Notes: generated by a model from the sequence alone, not told the origin. 56,647 bases of DNA from Streptomyces griseus (GCA_945884695.1 CAMCYO010000004.1:1-56647), one strand, 5' to 3'; positions 18,649-30,800 are shown, counted from the stretch's first letter. A program made the numbers and translations.

Positions 18649-19838
18649 TAAAGAGGTATTCCGAAATAATCTGCAGCGGTTTGAACGTCTTTATCTCCGC
18701 GTCCTGAAAAGTTAATGAGCAAAATCGCATCAGGCCCGAGTTCTTTTCCAATCTCCATTGCACCTGCCAAAGCATGCGCCGTTTCAATCGCAGGAATTAT
18801 TCCTTCGGACTTGCACATCAGGCTAAATGCATGCATTGCTTGCTCATCATTAATCGCTCGATATTGAGCCCTTCCGATGTCATGCAGATAAGCATGCTCA
18901 GGACCAACGCCTGGATAATCAAGTCCGGCCGAGATGGAGTGAGACTCAACGGTTTGTCCATTTGCATCTTGTAATACATAGGAGCGAGTACCGTGCAAAA
19001 CTCCAGGTGATCCACCAGTAATTGTTGCCGCATGACGACCAGTTTCAATTCCGTCTCCGCCTGCTTCGAATCCAATCAGTTGAACACCAGTATCAGAAAT
19101 GAAAGCATGGAAGATTCCGATGGCGTTGGATCCACCACCTACACATGCAAGTACTGCATCCGGTAAGCGTCCTGTTAAGGAAAGAACTTGCTCTCGAGCT
19201 TCTTGACCAATAATTTTTTGAAAATCCCGAACCATTGTTGGAAATGGATGGGGTCCGGCAACGGTACCCAGCAAGTAATGCGTTGTTTCTACATTTGTAA
19301 CCCAATCGCGCATCGCTTCGTTGATTGCATCTTTAAGCGTTCGCGATCCTGCAGTCACCGGAACTACTTCGGCTCCGAGCAATTTCATTCGAGCAACATT
19401 AAGTGCCTGGCGCCGAGTATCTTCCTCGCCCATGTAGACAACACATTCAAAACCAAATAACGCTGCTGCGGTAGCCGACGCAACGCCATGCTGACCCGCA
19501 CCAGTTTCGGCAATAATTCTCTTTTTTCCCATTGCCTTTGTTAATAGCGCCTGACCTAAAACGTTGTTAATTTTATGACTACCGGTGTGATTCAAATCCT
19601 CGCGTTTGAGAAGTATTCGTGCCCCTCCGGCATATTCTGAAAATCTTTTTGCTTCAGTAATGATGCTAGGACGACCGCTATATGTTAAATGTAAACGAGC
19701 TAGTTCTGCTTGGAAAACTGAATCATTAATTGCGTAGTTATGTGATTTTTCCAATTCATCTAACGCACCTATGAGCGCCTCCGGTACGAAGCGTCCTCCA
19801 TAGGGTCCAAAATGACCGAGAATATCTGCGTTAGCCAT
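18648..19838 (-). CDS. trpB: Tryptophan synthase beta chain
   Basis: PLP enzyme joining indole and serine to give tryptophan; 396 residues. The PLP lysine is in [11 protein letters not shown] (about residues 88-98), the phosphate loop is [10 protein letters not shown], and the start [15 protein letters not shown] is the canonical N-terminus of the TrpB1 class. A TAGAAT formed around the trpC stop lies eight bases before the ATG. It might act as an internal -10 box, but the operon context makes that optional. Confidence 0.97.
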   Translation of the reverse strand: MANADILGHFGPYGGRFVPEALIGALDELEKSHNYAINDSVFQAELARLHLTYSGRPSIITEAKRFSEYAGGARILLKREDLNHTGSHKINNVLGQALLTKAMGKKRIIAETGAGQHGVASATAAALFGFECVVYMGEEDTRRQALNVARMKLLGAEVVPVTAGSRTLKDAINEAMRDWVTNVETTHYLLGTVAGPHPFPTMVRDFQKIIGQEAREQVLSLTGRLPDAVLACVGGGSNAIGIFHAFISDTGVQLIGFEAGGDGIETGRHAATITGGSPGVLHGTRSYVLQDANGQTVESHSISAGLDYPGVGPEHAYLHDIGRAQYRAINDEQAMHAFSLMCKSEGIIPAIETAHALAGAMEIGKELGPDAILLINFSGRGDKDVQTAADYFGIPL

Positions 19839-19849
19839 AATGGTTCATT

Positions 19850-20623
19850 CTATCCTTGGCCCAACAAAGTACGCATTGTGAGAGTCACATCACTACCTTT
19901 TACAAGCGCTTCACCAACCAAAACTGCATTAGCGCCACAATTCTTTGCAAATCCGACATCTTGCGCGGTGCTGATTCCTGATTCGGCCACTCGAATAATG
20001 CTTTCAGGAATCTGTGGGATAAGTTCGCTAAATACGTGAGAGTCAACTTCTAGAGTTTTTAGATTACGTGAATTCACGCCAACGATTGATGGCTCAATTT
20101 CAAGAGCGCGAATAAGTTCGTCCTCGGTGTGTACCTCAACGAGGGCTTGCATACCAAGAGTTCTTGTTAAGTCTGCAAAATCACGCAACTGACTACTTGA
20201 AAGCGCTGCAACAATAAGGAGCACGATATCTGCTCCATGAGCACGAGCTTCGTAAAACTGATATTCGTCGACCATAAAATCTTTACGAAGAACGGGAATG
20301 CTCACCGCAGAACGAACAAGGTCTAAATCATCCAAAGAGCCACCAAATCGACGTGATTCGGTTAGCACGCTCACTGCACTTGCTCCCGCTAATTCATAGG
20401 ACAACGCCAACTGTGCTGGATCAGAAATCTTTGCCAGATTGCCTTTACTTGGTGATGATCGTTTTACCTCGGCAATCACATGCATCTGTTCACCTCTAAG
20501 AGCCGAGAGTGAATCTTTGGCTGGACCAGCTTTTGCAACGGCCTCAAGAATGTGATTCATGGGCCCTCGCCGAGCGGCAAGGTCTTGCCTGACGCCGACA
20601 ATAATTTCGTCTAAGACGCTCAC
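19850..20623 (-). CDS. trpC: Indole-3-glycerol phosphate synthase
   Basis: Ring-closing step of tryptophan synthesis, a single-function TIM barrel of 257 residues with no TrpF domain fused. EVKRSSPSKG (about residues 55-64) holds the catalytic lysine; VLRKDFMVDEYQ and VAESGISTAQD are further marks. The GTG at 20623 was chosen because it gives the family-typical start SVLDEIIVGVRQD and overlaps the stop of the small upstream gene as GTGA; a frame open further upstream would only read through that small gene. Confidence 0.95.
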   Translation of the reverse strand: MSVLDEIIVGVRQDLAARRGPMNHILEAVAKAGPAKDSLSALRGEQMHVIAEVKRSSPSKGNLAKISDPAQLALSYELAGASAVSVLTESRRFGGSLDDLDLVRSAVSIPVLRKDFMVDEYQFYEARAHGADIVLLIVAALSSSQLRDFADLTRTLGMQALVEVHTEDELIRALEIEPSIVGVNSRNLKTLEVDSHVFSELIPQIPESIIRVAESGISTAQDVGFAKNCGANAVLVGEALVKGSDVTLTMRTLLGQG

Positions 20624-20784
20624 AATACTTCTCGATCTGTTGGATCTATCCCATGATCTAAAGCGCTCCACGTACTTAGCGTTTTTGGTTTGCGTTCGTA
20701 CCTAGCGGGCAACTTCGTGATCACCCTAATCATTACAGCACTCAGTACAACGAGACCGATTATGAGAAAGAGGGATTTCTGCAT
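20620..20784 (-). CDS. 54-residue Trp-operon membrane protein (reduced TIGR02234-like)
   Basis: A small gene between trpE and trpC. It starts [20 protein letters not shown], one membrane helix, followed by a basic turn ARYERKPK and a tail ending WSALDHGIDPTD. It is coupled on both sides: TGATG with trpE and GTGA with trpC. From memory, the actinobacterial Trp biosynthesis-associated membrane protein (TIGR02234/PF09534, about 200 residues with several helices) occupies this slot and has a similar RYE...W-x-A-L-D-x-G-x-DPT tail. This looks like a version cut down to the last helix and tail. No function is established for the family. Confidence 0.75.
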   Translation of the reverse strand: MQKSLFLIIGLVVLSAVMIRVITKLPARYERKPKTLSTWSALDHGIDPTDREVL

Positions 20785-22268
20785 CACAATTTCCGTAACG
20801 CATTTGCTGAAGTTATTGCGCTGAGAACGCCAGCAGCTTTGTTAATACATTCTTGATCTTCAGATTCAGGATTTGAATCCGCAACAATTCCAGCACCTGC
20901 TTGAACATATGCTCTGCCCTGATGAATTACCGCAGTGCGAATTGCAATACAAGTATCGATGTTGCCGGTGAAATCTATATAGCCAATAGCTCCGCCATAA
21001 ATCCCACGGCGAGTTGTTTCCAGAGTTTCTATAATTTCCATTGCTCTAGGTTTAGGCGCTCCAGATAGTGTGCCTGCTGGAAATACGCTAAAGAGTGCGT
21101 CCACAGGAGAACTCTGATCGCTGAGTTTGCCAGTTACGGTAGAAACAATATGCATTACGTGTGAATACCTTTCTATATGCATAAAGTCCACAACTTCTAC
21201 GGTGCCCGGTGCACATACGCGGCCAATGTCATTTCGGCCTAGATCAACAAGCATGAGATGCTCTGCGCGCTCTTTTGGGTCTGCGAGTAGTTCTTTTCCT
21301 AGAGCAATGTCTTCTTCGGGTGAATCAGAGCGCCTTCTCGTTCCGGCAATTGGATGAATAAGAACTTCACGATCAGTTACTTTAACGAGAGCCTCGGGAC
21401 TAGATCCAACAACATCAAGGCCATCGCGCAAGCGAAGCAGATACATATAGGGGCTTGGGTTCTGCACTCGTAGCATTCTGTAAACCTCAAGAGCATCGGC
21501 CGTGCAATCCATTGAAAAGCGTTGCGATAGAACTACTTGAAAAGCTTCGCCCGCTGTGATTTCGGATTTCACATTCTTGACATTTTCACAGTACTGCGCT
21601 GATGTAATGTTTCTCATAAAAATTGGCTCCGTTTTAGGAGCGATCTGCGACACCTCACCTTTATCGGTGTGAAGTAAGTCAGATTCCATTTGATCCAATC
21701 GTTTTTGAGCAGACTCCCAGGCTAAATCAACACGTTCATTACTTCCATCCCAATTAATTGCGTTCGCAATTAACGTGACAGTGCCATTACTGTGGTCAAG
21801 AACTGCTAAATCTGTAGTTAACATGAAAGCAAGATCTGGAATCTGTAAGTCCTTCTTTGCTAAGTTCGGAAGTTTTTCAAGTGCGCGGACGCAGTCGTAC
21901 CCCATATAACCAACGAGCCCGCCAGTTAGCGGAGGCAGGCCAGGAATTCGCGGAGATTTGAGATGCTCTGCACATACACGTAGCGCATCAAGAACGGGAA
22001 TATTAATCGGCGCACCCGCAGGAATCGTTCCCTCCCAAATTGCTAAACCATCTTTTTCACTCAGTGTGGCTTCGCAATGAACACCTACGAAAGAGTACCG
22101 AGACCAAACTCCCCCGTGTTCTGCCGATTCCAATAAGAAAGTACCTGGAGCATTTTTGGATAATTTGCGATACACGCCAAGTGGCGTTTCGCTATCTGCC
22201 AAAAGTGTGCGAGATACCGGAATAACGTTAAAGCTCTTTGCGAATTCTCGAAATGCCTCTAATTTCAT
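20784..22268 (-). CDS. trpE: Anthranilate synthase component I
   Basis: Chorismate plus ammonia (from the TrpG glutaminase, not in this window) to anthranilate. 494 residues: the N-terminal regulatory part has the LLES motif in [11 protein letters not shown] (about residue 40), the known tryptophan feedback site. The C-terminal chorismate-binding part has the motifs [24 protein letters not shown] and [14 protein letters not shown]. The ATG overlaps the hisI stop as ATGA, which links the his and trp blocks in one transcript. Confidence 0.97.
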   Translation of the reverse strand: MKLEAFREFAKSFNVIPVSRTLLADSETPLGVYRKLSKNAPGTFLLESAEHGGVWSRYSFVGVHCEATLSEKDGLAIWEGTIPAGAPINIPVLDALRVCAEHLKSPRIPGLPPLTGGLVGYMGYDCVRALEKLPNLAKKDLQIPDLAFMLTTDLAVLDHSNGTVTLIANAINWDGSNERVDLAWESAQKRLDQMESDLLHTDKGEVSQIAPKTEPIFMRNITSAQYCENVKNVKSEITAGEAFQVVLSQRFSMDCTADALEVYRMLRVQNPSPYMYLLRLRDGLDVVGSSPEALVKVTDREVLIHPIAGTRRRSDSPEEDIALGKELLADPKERAEHLMLVDLGRNDIGRVCAPGTVEVVDFMHIERYSHVMHIVSTVTGKLSDQSSPVDALFSVFPAGTLSGAPKPRAMEIIETLETTRRGIYGGAIGYIDFTGNIDTCIAIRTAVIHQGRAYVQAGAGIVADSNPESEDQECINKAAGVLSAITSANALRKL

Positions 22269-22615
22269 TGCGATAGCTCAAGTAAGTTTTGATGAAAACA
22301 GGAGTCCTTACCGGTATGACAGGCAGAGCCAATTTGTTCAACACTAAGAACTAGCGCGTCACCATCGCAATCTAACCAGAGTTCTTTTATCAATTGAAAG
22401 TGTCCTGAAGTCGATCCTTTAACCCAGAGTTCATTGCGACTTCGACTCCAGTAAGTAGCTTTCTTGGTTTGAAGAGTGATTGCCAAAGATTCTTGATTCA
22501 TCCAGGCCAGCATAAGAACTTTTCCGCTGAGATGATCTTGCGCAATTGCTGGTATCAGTGAATCGGGTTCTTTCAAAAGGATACGAACGGCTTCAGAGAG
22601 TTCTCGCTGATCCAT
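22265..22615 (-). CDS. hisI: Phosphoribosyl-AMP cyclohydrolase
   Basis: Third step of histidine synthesis, opening the adenine ring of phosphoribosyl-AMP. 116 residues, so the HisE pyrophosphohydrolase domain is not fused. [20 protein letters not shown] (magnesium-binding aspartates) and the zinc cysteines in [10 protein letters not shown] are present. hisE and hisG, which act earlier, are not in the window. Confidence 0.95.
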   Translation of the reverse strand: MDQRELSEAVRILLKEPDSLIPAIAQDHLSGKVLMLAWMNQESLAITLQTKKATYWSRSRNELWVKGSTSGHFQLIKELWLDCDGDALVLSVEQIGSACHTGKDSCFHQNLLELSQ

Positions 22616-22629
22616 AGGGATATTCTGCC

Positions 22630-23403
22630 CTATTGATTACTCTCCTCGCGCATGGAATATCCCTCTTTCGCCAAATAGCGCTTAACATCGCCAATTCTAT
22701 GAACTCCAAAATGAAAAACACTCGCAGCCAAGAGAGCATCGGCTCCAGCATCAAGGGCCCCTGCAAAATCAGAGAGCGACCCTGCTCCCCCACTTGCTAT
22801 TAATGGCACAGTAGTTATCGCTCTTACTGAGTTAATCATGCCAATGTCATAACCAGCTCTCGTTCCATCGGCATCCATCGAGTTGAGCAAAATTTCTCCT
22901 ACGCCAAGTTGACATGCTTTCTCTACCCATTCCAACGCATCTATATTTGCACTTTCTCGTCCACCATGAGTTGTTACTTCAAATCCAGAATTGGTACGTG
23001 CTCTTCGAGCATCAACTGAAAGCACTAATACTTGCGAGCCGAATTTATCTGCGATTTCTGCAATCAATTCTGGGCGAGCCAATGCTGCAGTATTTATTGA
23101 AATTTTATCGGCCCCTGCGCGTAAGAGCCTGTCAACATCGGCAACTGAACGAATTCCACCGCCAACAGTTAGCGGAATGAATACTTGTTCTGCCGTTTTG
23201 CGAACAACCTCCAAGGTAGTTTCTCTACCTGCGCTACTTGCTGATATATCTAGAAAGGTGATCTCATCTGCGCCCTCTAAGTCATAGAGTTTGGCCATTT
23301 CCACAGGATCACCGGCATCTTTGAGATCCTTAAAATTTATTCCCTTAACGACTCGACCATCAGTTACATCAAGACATGGGATAACGCGAACTCTGAGTGT
23401 CAT
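22630..23403 (-). CDS. hisF: Imidazole glycerol phosphate synthase, cyclase subunit
   Basis: Cyclase half of the HisF-HisH complex that makes imidazole glycerol phosphate and AICAR using ammonia from HisH. It is a TIM barrel of 257 residues; the catalytic aspartates are in IPCLDVTDG (residue about 11) and LSVDARR (about 130), with phosphate sites VGGGIRS and ASGGAGS. It overlaps priA by ATGA and is followed by hisI after 14 bases. Confidence 0.97.
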   Translation of the reverse strand: MTLRVRVIPCLDVTDGRVVKGINFKDLKDAGDPVEMAKLYDLEGADEITFLDISASSAGRETTLEVVRKTAEQVFIPLTVGGGIRSVADVDRLLRAGADKISINTAALARPELIAEIADKFGSQVLVLSVDARRARTNSGFEVTTHGGRESANIDALEWVEKACQLGVGEILLNSMDADGTRAGYDIGMINSVRAITTVPLIASGGAGSLSDFAGALDAGADALLAASVFHFGVHRIGDVKRYLAKEGYSMREESNQ

Positions 23404-24125
23404 TTAGATGTAACCAACAAGGCTTCTTCTAATGTGAATGCACCCGCATAAAGTGCTTTACCTACTATTGCGCCTTCGATACCAACAATTGCCATTAGAG
23501 ATTCGAGATCTGCAAGAGAGGAAATTCCACCACTCGCCACTACAGGTTTAGAAGTTGCATCACATACCGCCTTGAGCAATTCCACATTTGGACCTGTGAG
23601 AGTTCCATCTCTTGCAACATCAGTGACGACATATCGTGCACACCCGTCACGGTCTAATCGTTCTAGCGTTTCATAGAGATCGCCCCCTTCTGAAGTCCAG
23701 CCGCGCGCAGCTAGAGTTCGGCCTCTCACATCCAAGCCCACAGCAATTCGATCCCCATACTTTGCGATCATTGAAGATGTCCACTCTGGATTTTCTAAGG
23801 CAGCAGTGCCTAAATTGATTCGATGACAACCCGTAGCAAGGGCCCGATCTAGCGTTTGGGAATCTCTGATACCGCCACTGAGTTCGATTTTGATATCTAG
23901 CGCGCCAACAACGTCGGCCAGCAACTGCGAATTATCGCCACGGCCAAAGGCTGCATCTAAATCAACTAAGTGAATCCACTGCGCTCCTGCACTTTGAAAC
24001 TCGAGAGCAACTTCTAATGGATCACCATAAATTGTTTCGCGGGCAAGTTCTCCTTGCACTAAACGCACCGCTTTGCCATCTTTAACATCTACTGCTGGTA
24101 GCAATTCAAGTGCATTGCGCCTCAT
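23400..24125 (-). CDS. priA: Bifunctional HisA/TrpF isomerase PriA
   Basis: TIM barrel of 241 residues that isomerises ProFAR for histidine synthesis. In actinobacteria the same enzyme usually also isomerises phosphoribosylanthranilate (TrpF activity). The acid-base aspartates are in [10 protein letters not shown] and [14 protein letters not shown]; phosphate-binding ELSGGIRD and ASGGISS are clear. No separate trpF is seen near the trp genes, which supports the dual role. I chose the ATG at 24125 because it overlaps the hisH stop as ATGA; a TTG five codons upstream has no usable ribosome binding site. Confidence 0.92.
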   Translation of the reverse strand: MRRNALELLPAVDVKDGKAVRLVQGELARETIYGDPLEVALEFQSAGAQWIHLVDLDAAFGRGDNSQLLADVVGALDIKIELSGGIRDSQTLDRALATGCHRINLGTAALENPEWTSSMIAKYGDRIAVGLDVRGRTLAARGWTSEGGDLYETLERLDRDGCARYVVTDVARDGTLTGPNVELLKAVCDATSKPVVASGGISSLADLESLMAIVGIEGAIVGKALYAGAFTLEEALLVTSK

Positions 24126-24730
24126 AGCGTGGCTAACCAATTCCTAATAAATGCAAGGCCAGCTTTGCCGGATTTTTCAGGATGAAATTGAGTAGCACTG
24201 AGTGGGCCGTCTTCGACCGCGGAAAGAAAAGTATCGCCATAGGTTGTCCATGCCTGCATTAAACCAACGCTTTCTTTAGCTGCATATGAATGTACAAAAT
24301 AAAATGTTTCACCCTCCAAGCCACGAAAAAGAGCCGAGTTCGGATCAGATTCAACGTTGTTCCAACCCATATGTGGCAATACTGGCGCATCAATCTTGCT
24401 CACTTGTGCATCCCAATATGCGAGCCCACGAACACTTTCTTTCTGAGACCGAGATGGCTCAAGGCCTTGAGAAAAAAGTATTTGCATTCCAACGCAAATC
24501 CCCAGAACTGGACGAGATGCAGAAATTCTCTCCCTTATGATTTCATCTCCATGTGCAACTTCAAGCCCGGTCATGCAACTTTGAAATGCACCTACTCCTG
24601 GTACAACGAGACCTTGGGCTTCAATGCATGTTCGTGGATCCGACGTAACCTGTACATCCAAACCAGTGTGCGCAAATGCTCGTTGGGCTGAACGCAGATT
24701 GCCAGAACCGTAATCGAGAATTGCGATCAA
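24122..24730 (-). CDS. hisH: Imidazole glycerol phosphate synthase, glutaminase subunit
   Basis: Class I glutamine amidotransferase of 202 residues that delivers ammonia to HisF. The nucleophile cysteine is in [10 protein letters not shown] (about residue 80) and the His-Glu pair in QFHPEKSG near residue 180. [15 protein letters not shown] at the start is the family opening. It sits between hisB and priA with four-base overlaps on both sides. Confidence 0.97.
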   Translation of the reverse strand: MIAILDYGSGNLRSAQRAFAHTGLDVQVTSDPRTCIEAQGLVVPGVGAFQSCMTGLEVAHGDEIIRERISASRPVLGICVGMQILFSQGLEPSRSQKESVRGLAYWDAQVSKIDAPVLPHMGWNNVESDPNSALFRGLEGETFYFVHSYAAKESVGLMQAWTTYGDTFLSAVEDGPLSATQFHPEKSGKAGLAFIRNWLATL

Positions 24731-25311
24731 AGAGCGCCTTTTGTTGAAGGAATCCCTGCAACTCTTCCATCAAGTGAAACGGCGTCGCGAAGTGCGCGTG
24801 CTACCGCTTTGAATTGAGCTTCTAACACGTGATGTGCGTTGCGGCCTTCGAGAACTCGCACATGCAATGCAATGTGGGCTTCAGCCACTATGGATTCCCA
24901 AATATGTTTTCCTAAAGTTGTATCAAAAGTCCCAATCAATTCAACGATTTCAGGTTGGCGGTGGACAAGATATGGCCGTCCAGATAAATCAACAGCGGCT
25001 TGAACTAAGACTTCATCAAGTGGCACCATCGCATCGCCAAATCTGCGAATACCCACTTTGTCTCCCAGTGCTTCCTTTAGCGCTTGCCCAAAAGCCAGCG
25101 CCGTATCTTCGACGCTGTGATGTGAATCAACTTCTACATCTCCTGTGGTTTTTACCATCAAGTTGAAGCCTGAATGCTTACCTAATTGACCAAGCATATG
25201 ATCGAAAAATGGAACCCCTGTTGACACATCGATCGTGCCATCCCCGTCGAGATTAAGTTCGACAATCACGTGAGACTCTTTAGTCTTTCGTTCAACTCGT
25301 GCTGTTCTCAT
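24727..25311 (-). CDS. hisB: Imidazoleglycerol-phosphate dehydratase
   Basis: Manganese enzyme of the sixth step, 194 residues, single-function (no phosphatase domain as in enteric HisB). FFDHMLGQLGKHSGF, DSHHSVEDTALAFGQAL and AEAHIALHVRVLEGRNAHH supply the metal-binding histidines and glutamates in the expected order. Confidence 0.97.
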   Translation of the reverse strand: MRTARVERKTKESHVIVELNLDGDGTIDVSTGVPFFDHMLGQLGKHSGFNLMVKTTGDVEVDSHHSVEDTALAFGQALKEALGDKVGIRRFGDAMVPLDEVLVQAAVDLSGRPYLVHRQPEIVELIGTFDTTLGKHIWESIVAEAHIALHVRVLEGRNAHHVLEAQFKAVARALRDAVSLDGRVAGIPSTKGAL

Positions 25312-26408
25312 GCTTGGCCTCTCAGTGTTTTCTGTAACGCGGAAATGAACAGTGAATTTTCGGCTTCATTGCCGATAGTGACTCGTAGATAACCTGATAA
25401 TCCCACATCTCGAATCAAGACACCTTGATCTAGCAATGATTGCCAAACCTTAGTTGGAGAATTTACGCCAAAGAGGAGGAAATTCGCGCTACTTGGCAGG
25501 ACGGGAAGCCCCAAATGGGCAAGTTCTTCAGCAATTCGATTACGGGAAGAAATGAGTGCATCAACACTGCGCAACAACTCGACTCGGTGCTCTAGGGCGA
25601 CAATTGCGATTGCTTGCGTCATTGCGCTCAAGTGGTAAGGCAACCTCACAATCTTCATTGCATCCACGGCTACTGGGCTTGCTACCAAATAACCAACGCG
25701 CGCTCCTGCAAATGCGAAAGCCTTACTCATTGTCCGAACAACTACTACGTGGGGGTTATTGCTAATCAATGTTGTTGCTGAAGGTTCTTGTGAAAATTCT
25801 GCATATGCCTCGTCGATAACTAAAAGAGCGCCAACATCTGCCACGGTCTGCGCAATTTTCGTGATATCTGCAATTGAAATGCTTGTTCCGGTGGGGTTGT
25901 TCGGAGTCGTAAGAAAAACCATCTCTGGTTTGGTGGACCGAATCTGTTCGCAGGCTAATGGCACATTAATGCTGAAGTCATTTTCTCGATCCGCCTTGAC
26001 CCAAGTTGTGGAAGTATTTTGAGCGATGAGTGGGTGCATTGAATAAGAAGGTACAAATCCCAGTGCAGTTCTGCCACCGAAAGCTAAAAAGAGAGATTGG
26101 ATTACTTCATTACTCCCATTTGCAGGCCAAATATTTTCACCACTGAATGCAGTGCCTTCTCTCTCATTGATAAAAATTGCAAGCATTTTCCTCAGCTCAA
26201 TCGCATCGCGATCTGGATATCTATTGAGGGTTTTTGCAACATCGCTAGCCTTTGCCGCAATTGCATCAACAAGTGCTTTGGATGGAGGGAACGGATTTTC
26301 ATTAGTATTGAGTTGGGCAATACTTTCAAGTTGGGGTGCGCCGTATGGGGTAAGTTCCTGCAAATCTTCTCGCAACGGCAACCATGCTGGCCATTTTGGT
26401 CTCATCAA
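25308..26408 (-). CDS. hisC: Histidinol-phosphate aminotransferase
   Basis: PLP aminotransferase of fold type I, 366 residues. The PLP lysine is in [18 protein letters not shown] (about residue 228). NENPFPPS near the N-terminus, PNNPTGT and VIDEAYAEF before the lysine, and a terminal arginine in [11 protein letters not shown] complete the family pattern. It overlaps hisD and hisB by ATGA. Confidence 0.96.
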   Translation of the reverse strand: MMRPKWPAWLPLREDLQELTPYGAPQLESIAQLNTNENPFPPSKALVDAIAAKASDVAKTLNRYPDRDAIELRKMLAIFINEREGTAFSGENIWPANGSNEVIQSLFLAFGGRTALGFVPSYSMHPLIAQNTSTTWVKADRENDFSINVPLACEQIRSTKPEMVFLTTPNNPTGTSISIADITKIAQTVADVGALLVIDEAYAEFSQEPSATTLISNNPHVVVVRTMSKAFAFAGARVGYLVASPVAVDAMKIVRLPYHLSAMTQAIAIVALEHRVELLRSVDALISSRNRIAEELAHLGLPVLPSSANFLLFGVNSPTKVWQSLLDQGVLIRDVGLSGYLRVTIGNEAENSLFISALQKTLRGQA

Positions 26409-27712
26409 AGAATTTCCCCGCGCGCAGACATCGCTTGGCCATGAGCAGGCAAATCCTCGGCATTTGCAAGAGTTATCACCGTTGCGGCTATGTCGTTAAA
26501 GGATTTCTCATCGTATTGAATCTGGTGAACTCCTTTTAAGAATGTTTGAACGCTTAATCCACTTGAGTGACATGCGCATCCACCGGTGGGTAAAACGTGA
26601 TTAGAGCCAGCAGAATAATCACCCAAGGAAACTGGCGAGAAGCGCCCAATAAATACTGCACCGGCATTTCGAATTAACTCTGCATCGTCTGCAGAAAATT
26701 TAGTCTGAATTTCTAGGTGTTCAGCACCATAGGCATTGACTACATCAATTCCTTGTGAGATTGAATCAACCAAAACGATGGCAGATTGAATTCCCGATAA
26801 CGCAGTGGTGATTCTTTGGCTGTGCTTTGTAAGAGCAACGCGCTTAGCCAATTGCTCACGAACTTTATTTGCTAAATCAGTGCTGTCGGTAACAAGTACA
26901 GCTGCAGCAATAGTGTCGTGTTCTGCTTGGCTAATTAAGTCTGCGGCAACTTCAATTGCACGAGCTGAATTGTCAGCTAAAATTGCAATTTCAGTTGGCC
27001 CTGCTTCTGAATCGATCCCGATGATGCCACGTAGAGCACGCTTAGCGGCAGCAACATAAATATTTCCAGGACCAGTGACCATATCCACTTTCTCGCAGAC
27101 GCCTTCCATTCCGAAGGCAAATAGTGCAATCGCTTGTGCTCCACCAATTGCATATACCTCGGTGATGCCAAGAAGCGCACAGGTGGCTAAAATTGTGGGA
27201 TGAGGAAGGCCATTAAATTCTGCCTGCGGTGGTGAAGCAATTGCAATGCTCGGAACTTTCGCAATTTGAGCAGGAATGACATTCATCATCACGCTACTTG
27301 GGTAAACCGCTTGACCTCCAGGAACGTAGATTCCAACTCGATCTACCGGAATCCACTTTTCAGTGACCGTTGCTCCCTCAACAACTTTTGTTATTTTCAA
27401 AGCACGGGTTTGCTCATTATGAACCAGAGTAATTCTTTCAATAGAGCGCTCTAGGGCGCTACGAATTTCAGGCTGCAAACTTGCTAGCCCTTGATCGATA
27501 TCAACTTGCGAGACCTTAATAGAAGGTGGTTTTACTCCATCAAATTCTTGCGCCAGATCGATGAGATCTTCTTCGGTTCCATTCTTCACCCGCTCAAGGA
27601 TTGGTTCAATTTTGAGCATCGCACTTGCTACATCCATTTGAGCTCGAGGAAGTTCAACTCGATATTGTGATTTGGTCAGAGATCTACCGCGAAAATCAAC
27701 GGTACGAATCAT
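26405..27712 (-). CDS. hisD: Histidinol dehydrogenase
   Basis: Zinc and NAD enzyme for the last two steps of histidine synthesis; about 435 residues. The signature [16 protein letters not shown] and [10 protein letters not shown], and the metal/catalytic residues in [10 protein letters not shown] and AYGAEHLEI, are all seen. It is first in the array. I chose the ATG at 27712; a TTG two codons upstream is possible. GATAAT ends five bases before that ATG and no Shine-Dalgarno sequence is present, so the transcript probably starts at or just after the start codon region; this makes the ATG the better choice. Confidence 0.94.
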   Translation of the reverse strand: MIRTVDFRGRSLTKSQYRVELPRAQMDVASAMLKIEPILERVKNGTEEDLIDLAQEFDGVKPPSIKVSQVDIDQGLASLQPEIRSALERSIERITLVHNEQTRALKITKVVEGATVTEKWIPVDRVGIYVPGGQAVYPSSVMMNVIPAQIAKVPSIAIASPPQAEFNGLPHPTILATCALLGITEVYAIGGAQAIALFAFGMEGVCEKVDMVTGPGNIYVAAAKRALRGIIGIDSEAGPTEIAILADNSARAIEVAADLISQAEHDTIAAAVLVTDSTDLANKVREQLAKRVALTKHSQRITTALSGIQSAIVLVDSISQGIDVVNAYGAEHLEIQTKFSADDAELIRNAGAVFIGRFSPVSLGDYSAGSNHVLPTGGCACHSSGLSVQTFLKGVHQIQYDEKSFNDIAATVITLANAEDLPAHGQAMSARGEIL

Positions 27713-27717
27713 CGCCA

Positions 27718-27723
27718 ATTATC
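27718..27723 (-). promoter_or_regulatory. -10 box for the his-trp array
   Basis: GATAAT on the minus strand, in TATGGATAAT, five bases before the hisD ATG. The spacing implies a leaderless or nearly leaderless mRNA. The 90-base gap to dnaE contains no clear terminator hairpin, so read-through from dnaE is also possible. No attenuator or histidine/tryptophan leader peptide is seen in the gap. Confidence 0.4.
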
Positions 27724-27808
27724 CATATCTATCGAAGGTTCAGGAGTTCAAAGTCTAGAGGTTGTCCCAGAGAAGAAGGGATGGAATTTATATGTCGGAA
27801 GGAATTAA

Positions 27809-30800
27809 TTAGGCGAGACAGCCAGCTCCAAGGATAGATTTGAGGTCTGCGCTCAAACTTGGAGATGCGGTAACTCGAGGCTCGAGTTTCATTAAGGTGG
27901 TTTTGCCCATATCATCAATTGCTAAATGAACCTCACGTTGCCCAGGGTGCGTTCTTAAAATTTCCTTCAATCGGTCAACTATGGGTGGAGTGCACTGCGA
28001 AATTGGTATCGTCACGATTAATGGACCTATGGGACCTTTAGAAATATCAGGAAAAGTCATTTCAAGGGCTGTAAAGCGCAATTTATCTTCACGTTTATCT
28101 GCTCGACCTCGGATTACCACAACTCGGTCCTCTGTTAGGGATAAAGCATGTTGTACATAAGTATTTGAAAAGAAGAGAACTTCCAATGATCCCTCTAAAT
28201 CTTCAACAGTCACAATTGCCCAAGAAGCGCCCTGTCTAGTTACTTTTCTTTGTATGGAAGTTATGAGCCCTCCGATGGTTACGATTTTTTCACTTAAGGA
28301 CTCATCGTCTACCAACTCACTAATGGTCATATCCGTTGCAGATCGCAATACATGTTCGACACCAAGGAGTGGATGATCAGAAACGTAAAGTCCGAGCATC
28401 TCTCTTTCGTAACTAAGTAAAAGAGCTTTCTCCCACTCCCCTGGTGGAATCTCTATATCCAAACCGGAGCCTGATGTGATCTCCTCTCCTCCAAAGAGAT
28501 CAAACTGGCCTACCGCCTCGGCCCTCTTTGTCTCAATAATCGAATCAAGGGCTTCAAGATGAACTGCCATCAAACCCTTTCGGGAAACTTCGAATGAATC
28601 GAAAGCGCCAGCTTTGATGAGAGATTCAATAGTTTTCTTACTGCATACTTGCACATCCACTTTTGCTAGAAAATCTCCAAACGAAGTGAAGTTACCTTTC
28701 TCAAATCGAGATTTCTTGATAGATGCGACAACACCTTCACCGACATTTCGAATTGCCGCTAAACCAAAACGAATATCGTTCCCCCGTGGCGTGTACTCAG
28801 CATCGGACTCATTAACATCAGGTGGCAAAACGCGAATTCCCATCCGCCGACACTCGCTTAAATAGAGCGCTGATTTATCTTTATCATCTCGCACACTTGT
28901 AAGGAGTGCAGCCATATATTCAGTTGGGAAATTTGCTTTGAGGTAGGCAGTCCAATAAGACACGACACCATATCCAGCGCTATGGGCTCTGTTAAAAGCG
29001 TAATCCGAGAATGGAATAAGAGTTTTCCAGAGTTCGGCAATTGCTCCGACGCTAAATCCGTTCTGCTTCATACCCGCTTCGAAATGCACATACTCTTTAT
29101 CAAGAATTTCGCGGTCTTTCTTTCCCATAGCTTTTCTCAATAAATCAGCGCGCCCAAGTGAAAACCCAGCAACTTTTTGTGCAATCGCCATAACCTGTTC
29201 TTGATAAACGATGAGGCCGTAGGTGTCGCCCAAAATATCTTCAAGTGGCACTGATAACTCTGGATGAATTGCAACAACTGGCTTGCGGTTGTTCTTGCGA
29301 TCGGCATAGTTGTTATGTGCATTTTCACCCATTGGTCCTGGGCGATAAAGAGCGATAACTGCAGAAATATCTGCAAATGAGTCAGGTGCCATTGAGCGAA
29401 GGAGTGCACGCATTGGTCCACCATCGAGCTGGAATACACCCAAGGTATCTCCACGGCCAAGAAGTGCAAATGTTTTTGGATTATCTAGGGTGAGAGTTTC
29501 CAGGACTACCTCTTGATTAAGATTGGCTTTGATATTGAGGAGGCAATCATCAAGTACGGATAAATTTCGAAGCCCAAGGAAATCCATCTTCAACAGACCT
29601 ATTGCTTCGCAAGCGCCCATATCAAATTGAGTGATGATTGCTCCATCGGCTTCTCGGCGATGAATCGGAATTACATCAAGCAAGGGTTCTTTTGAAAGAA
29701 TCACACCTGCAGCATGTACGCCCCACTGTCGTTTTAATCCTTCTAATCCCCGCGCAGTATCTACAACTTTTTTGGAATCTGGATCGGTCTCATAGAGCGT
29801 TCTAAACTCACTTGCCTCGTCATAACGTTCATCCTTGGGATCGAATATTCCAGATAAGGAAATATCTTTGCCCATAATTGCAGGTGGTAGCGCTTTAGTT
29901 AATTTCTCACCAATGGCATATGGATATCCAAGTACTCGCGTTGAATCCTTAATTGATTGCTTAGATTTGATTGTTCCGTAGGTAATAATTTGGGCAACGC
30001 GATCTTCACCATATTTCTCTGTTGCATAGCGAATCATTTCGGAGCGACGACGCTCATCAAAATCCAGATCGATATCAGGCATGGAAATACGTTCTGGATT
30101 GAGGAAACGTTCAAAGAGAAGTCCGTGTTCAATCGGATCTAGCGCCGTAATACCTAAGGCGTATGAGACGAGCGAACCAGCCGCAGAACCTCGACCAGGT
30201 CCAACTCGAATGCCCTGACGTTTTGCATGACTTACTAAATCTGCAACTACGAGGAAATATCCAGGAAATCCCATTTTAATCATCACATCAAGCTCGTAGG
30301 TTAAACGTTCCTGATATAGCAAAGGAATTGCACCTGAAATTCGCTCTGATAGCCCTCTTTGTGATTCTTTCCGCAACCAACTGTCTTCAGTCTCTGATTG
30401 AGGAACAGAAAACTTAGGAAGTAAGTTCTCTCCTTCTCGCAGAGTCACATTGCAACGTTCGGCCACAAGCAATGTGTTGTCACAGCTCTCTGGAATCTCC
30501 TTAAAGAGTTCACGCATTTCTGCAGCAGATTTGAGATAAAACTGATTGTTATCGAATTTGAATCTCTTTGGGTCGGCCAAAATAGAACCAGACTGAACGC
30601 AAAGAAGAACTTCATGGGCAGCAGCATCTTCTAAGTATGTGTAGTGCAAATCATTTGTTGCTAATAGTGGAAGGCTGAGCTCTTTGCCCAATTTCAGCAA
30701 ATCAGCTTTTACCCGGTTCTCTATCTCAATCCCATGATCCATAATTTCTAAGTAGAAATTCTCTGGACCGAAAATATCTCTCAACTCACTGGCCGCGCGC

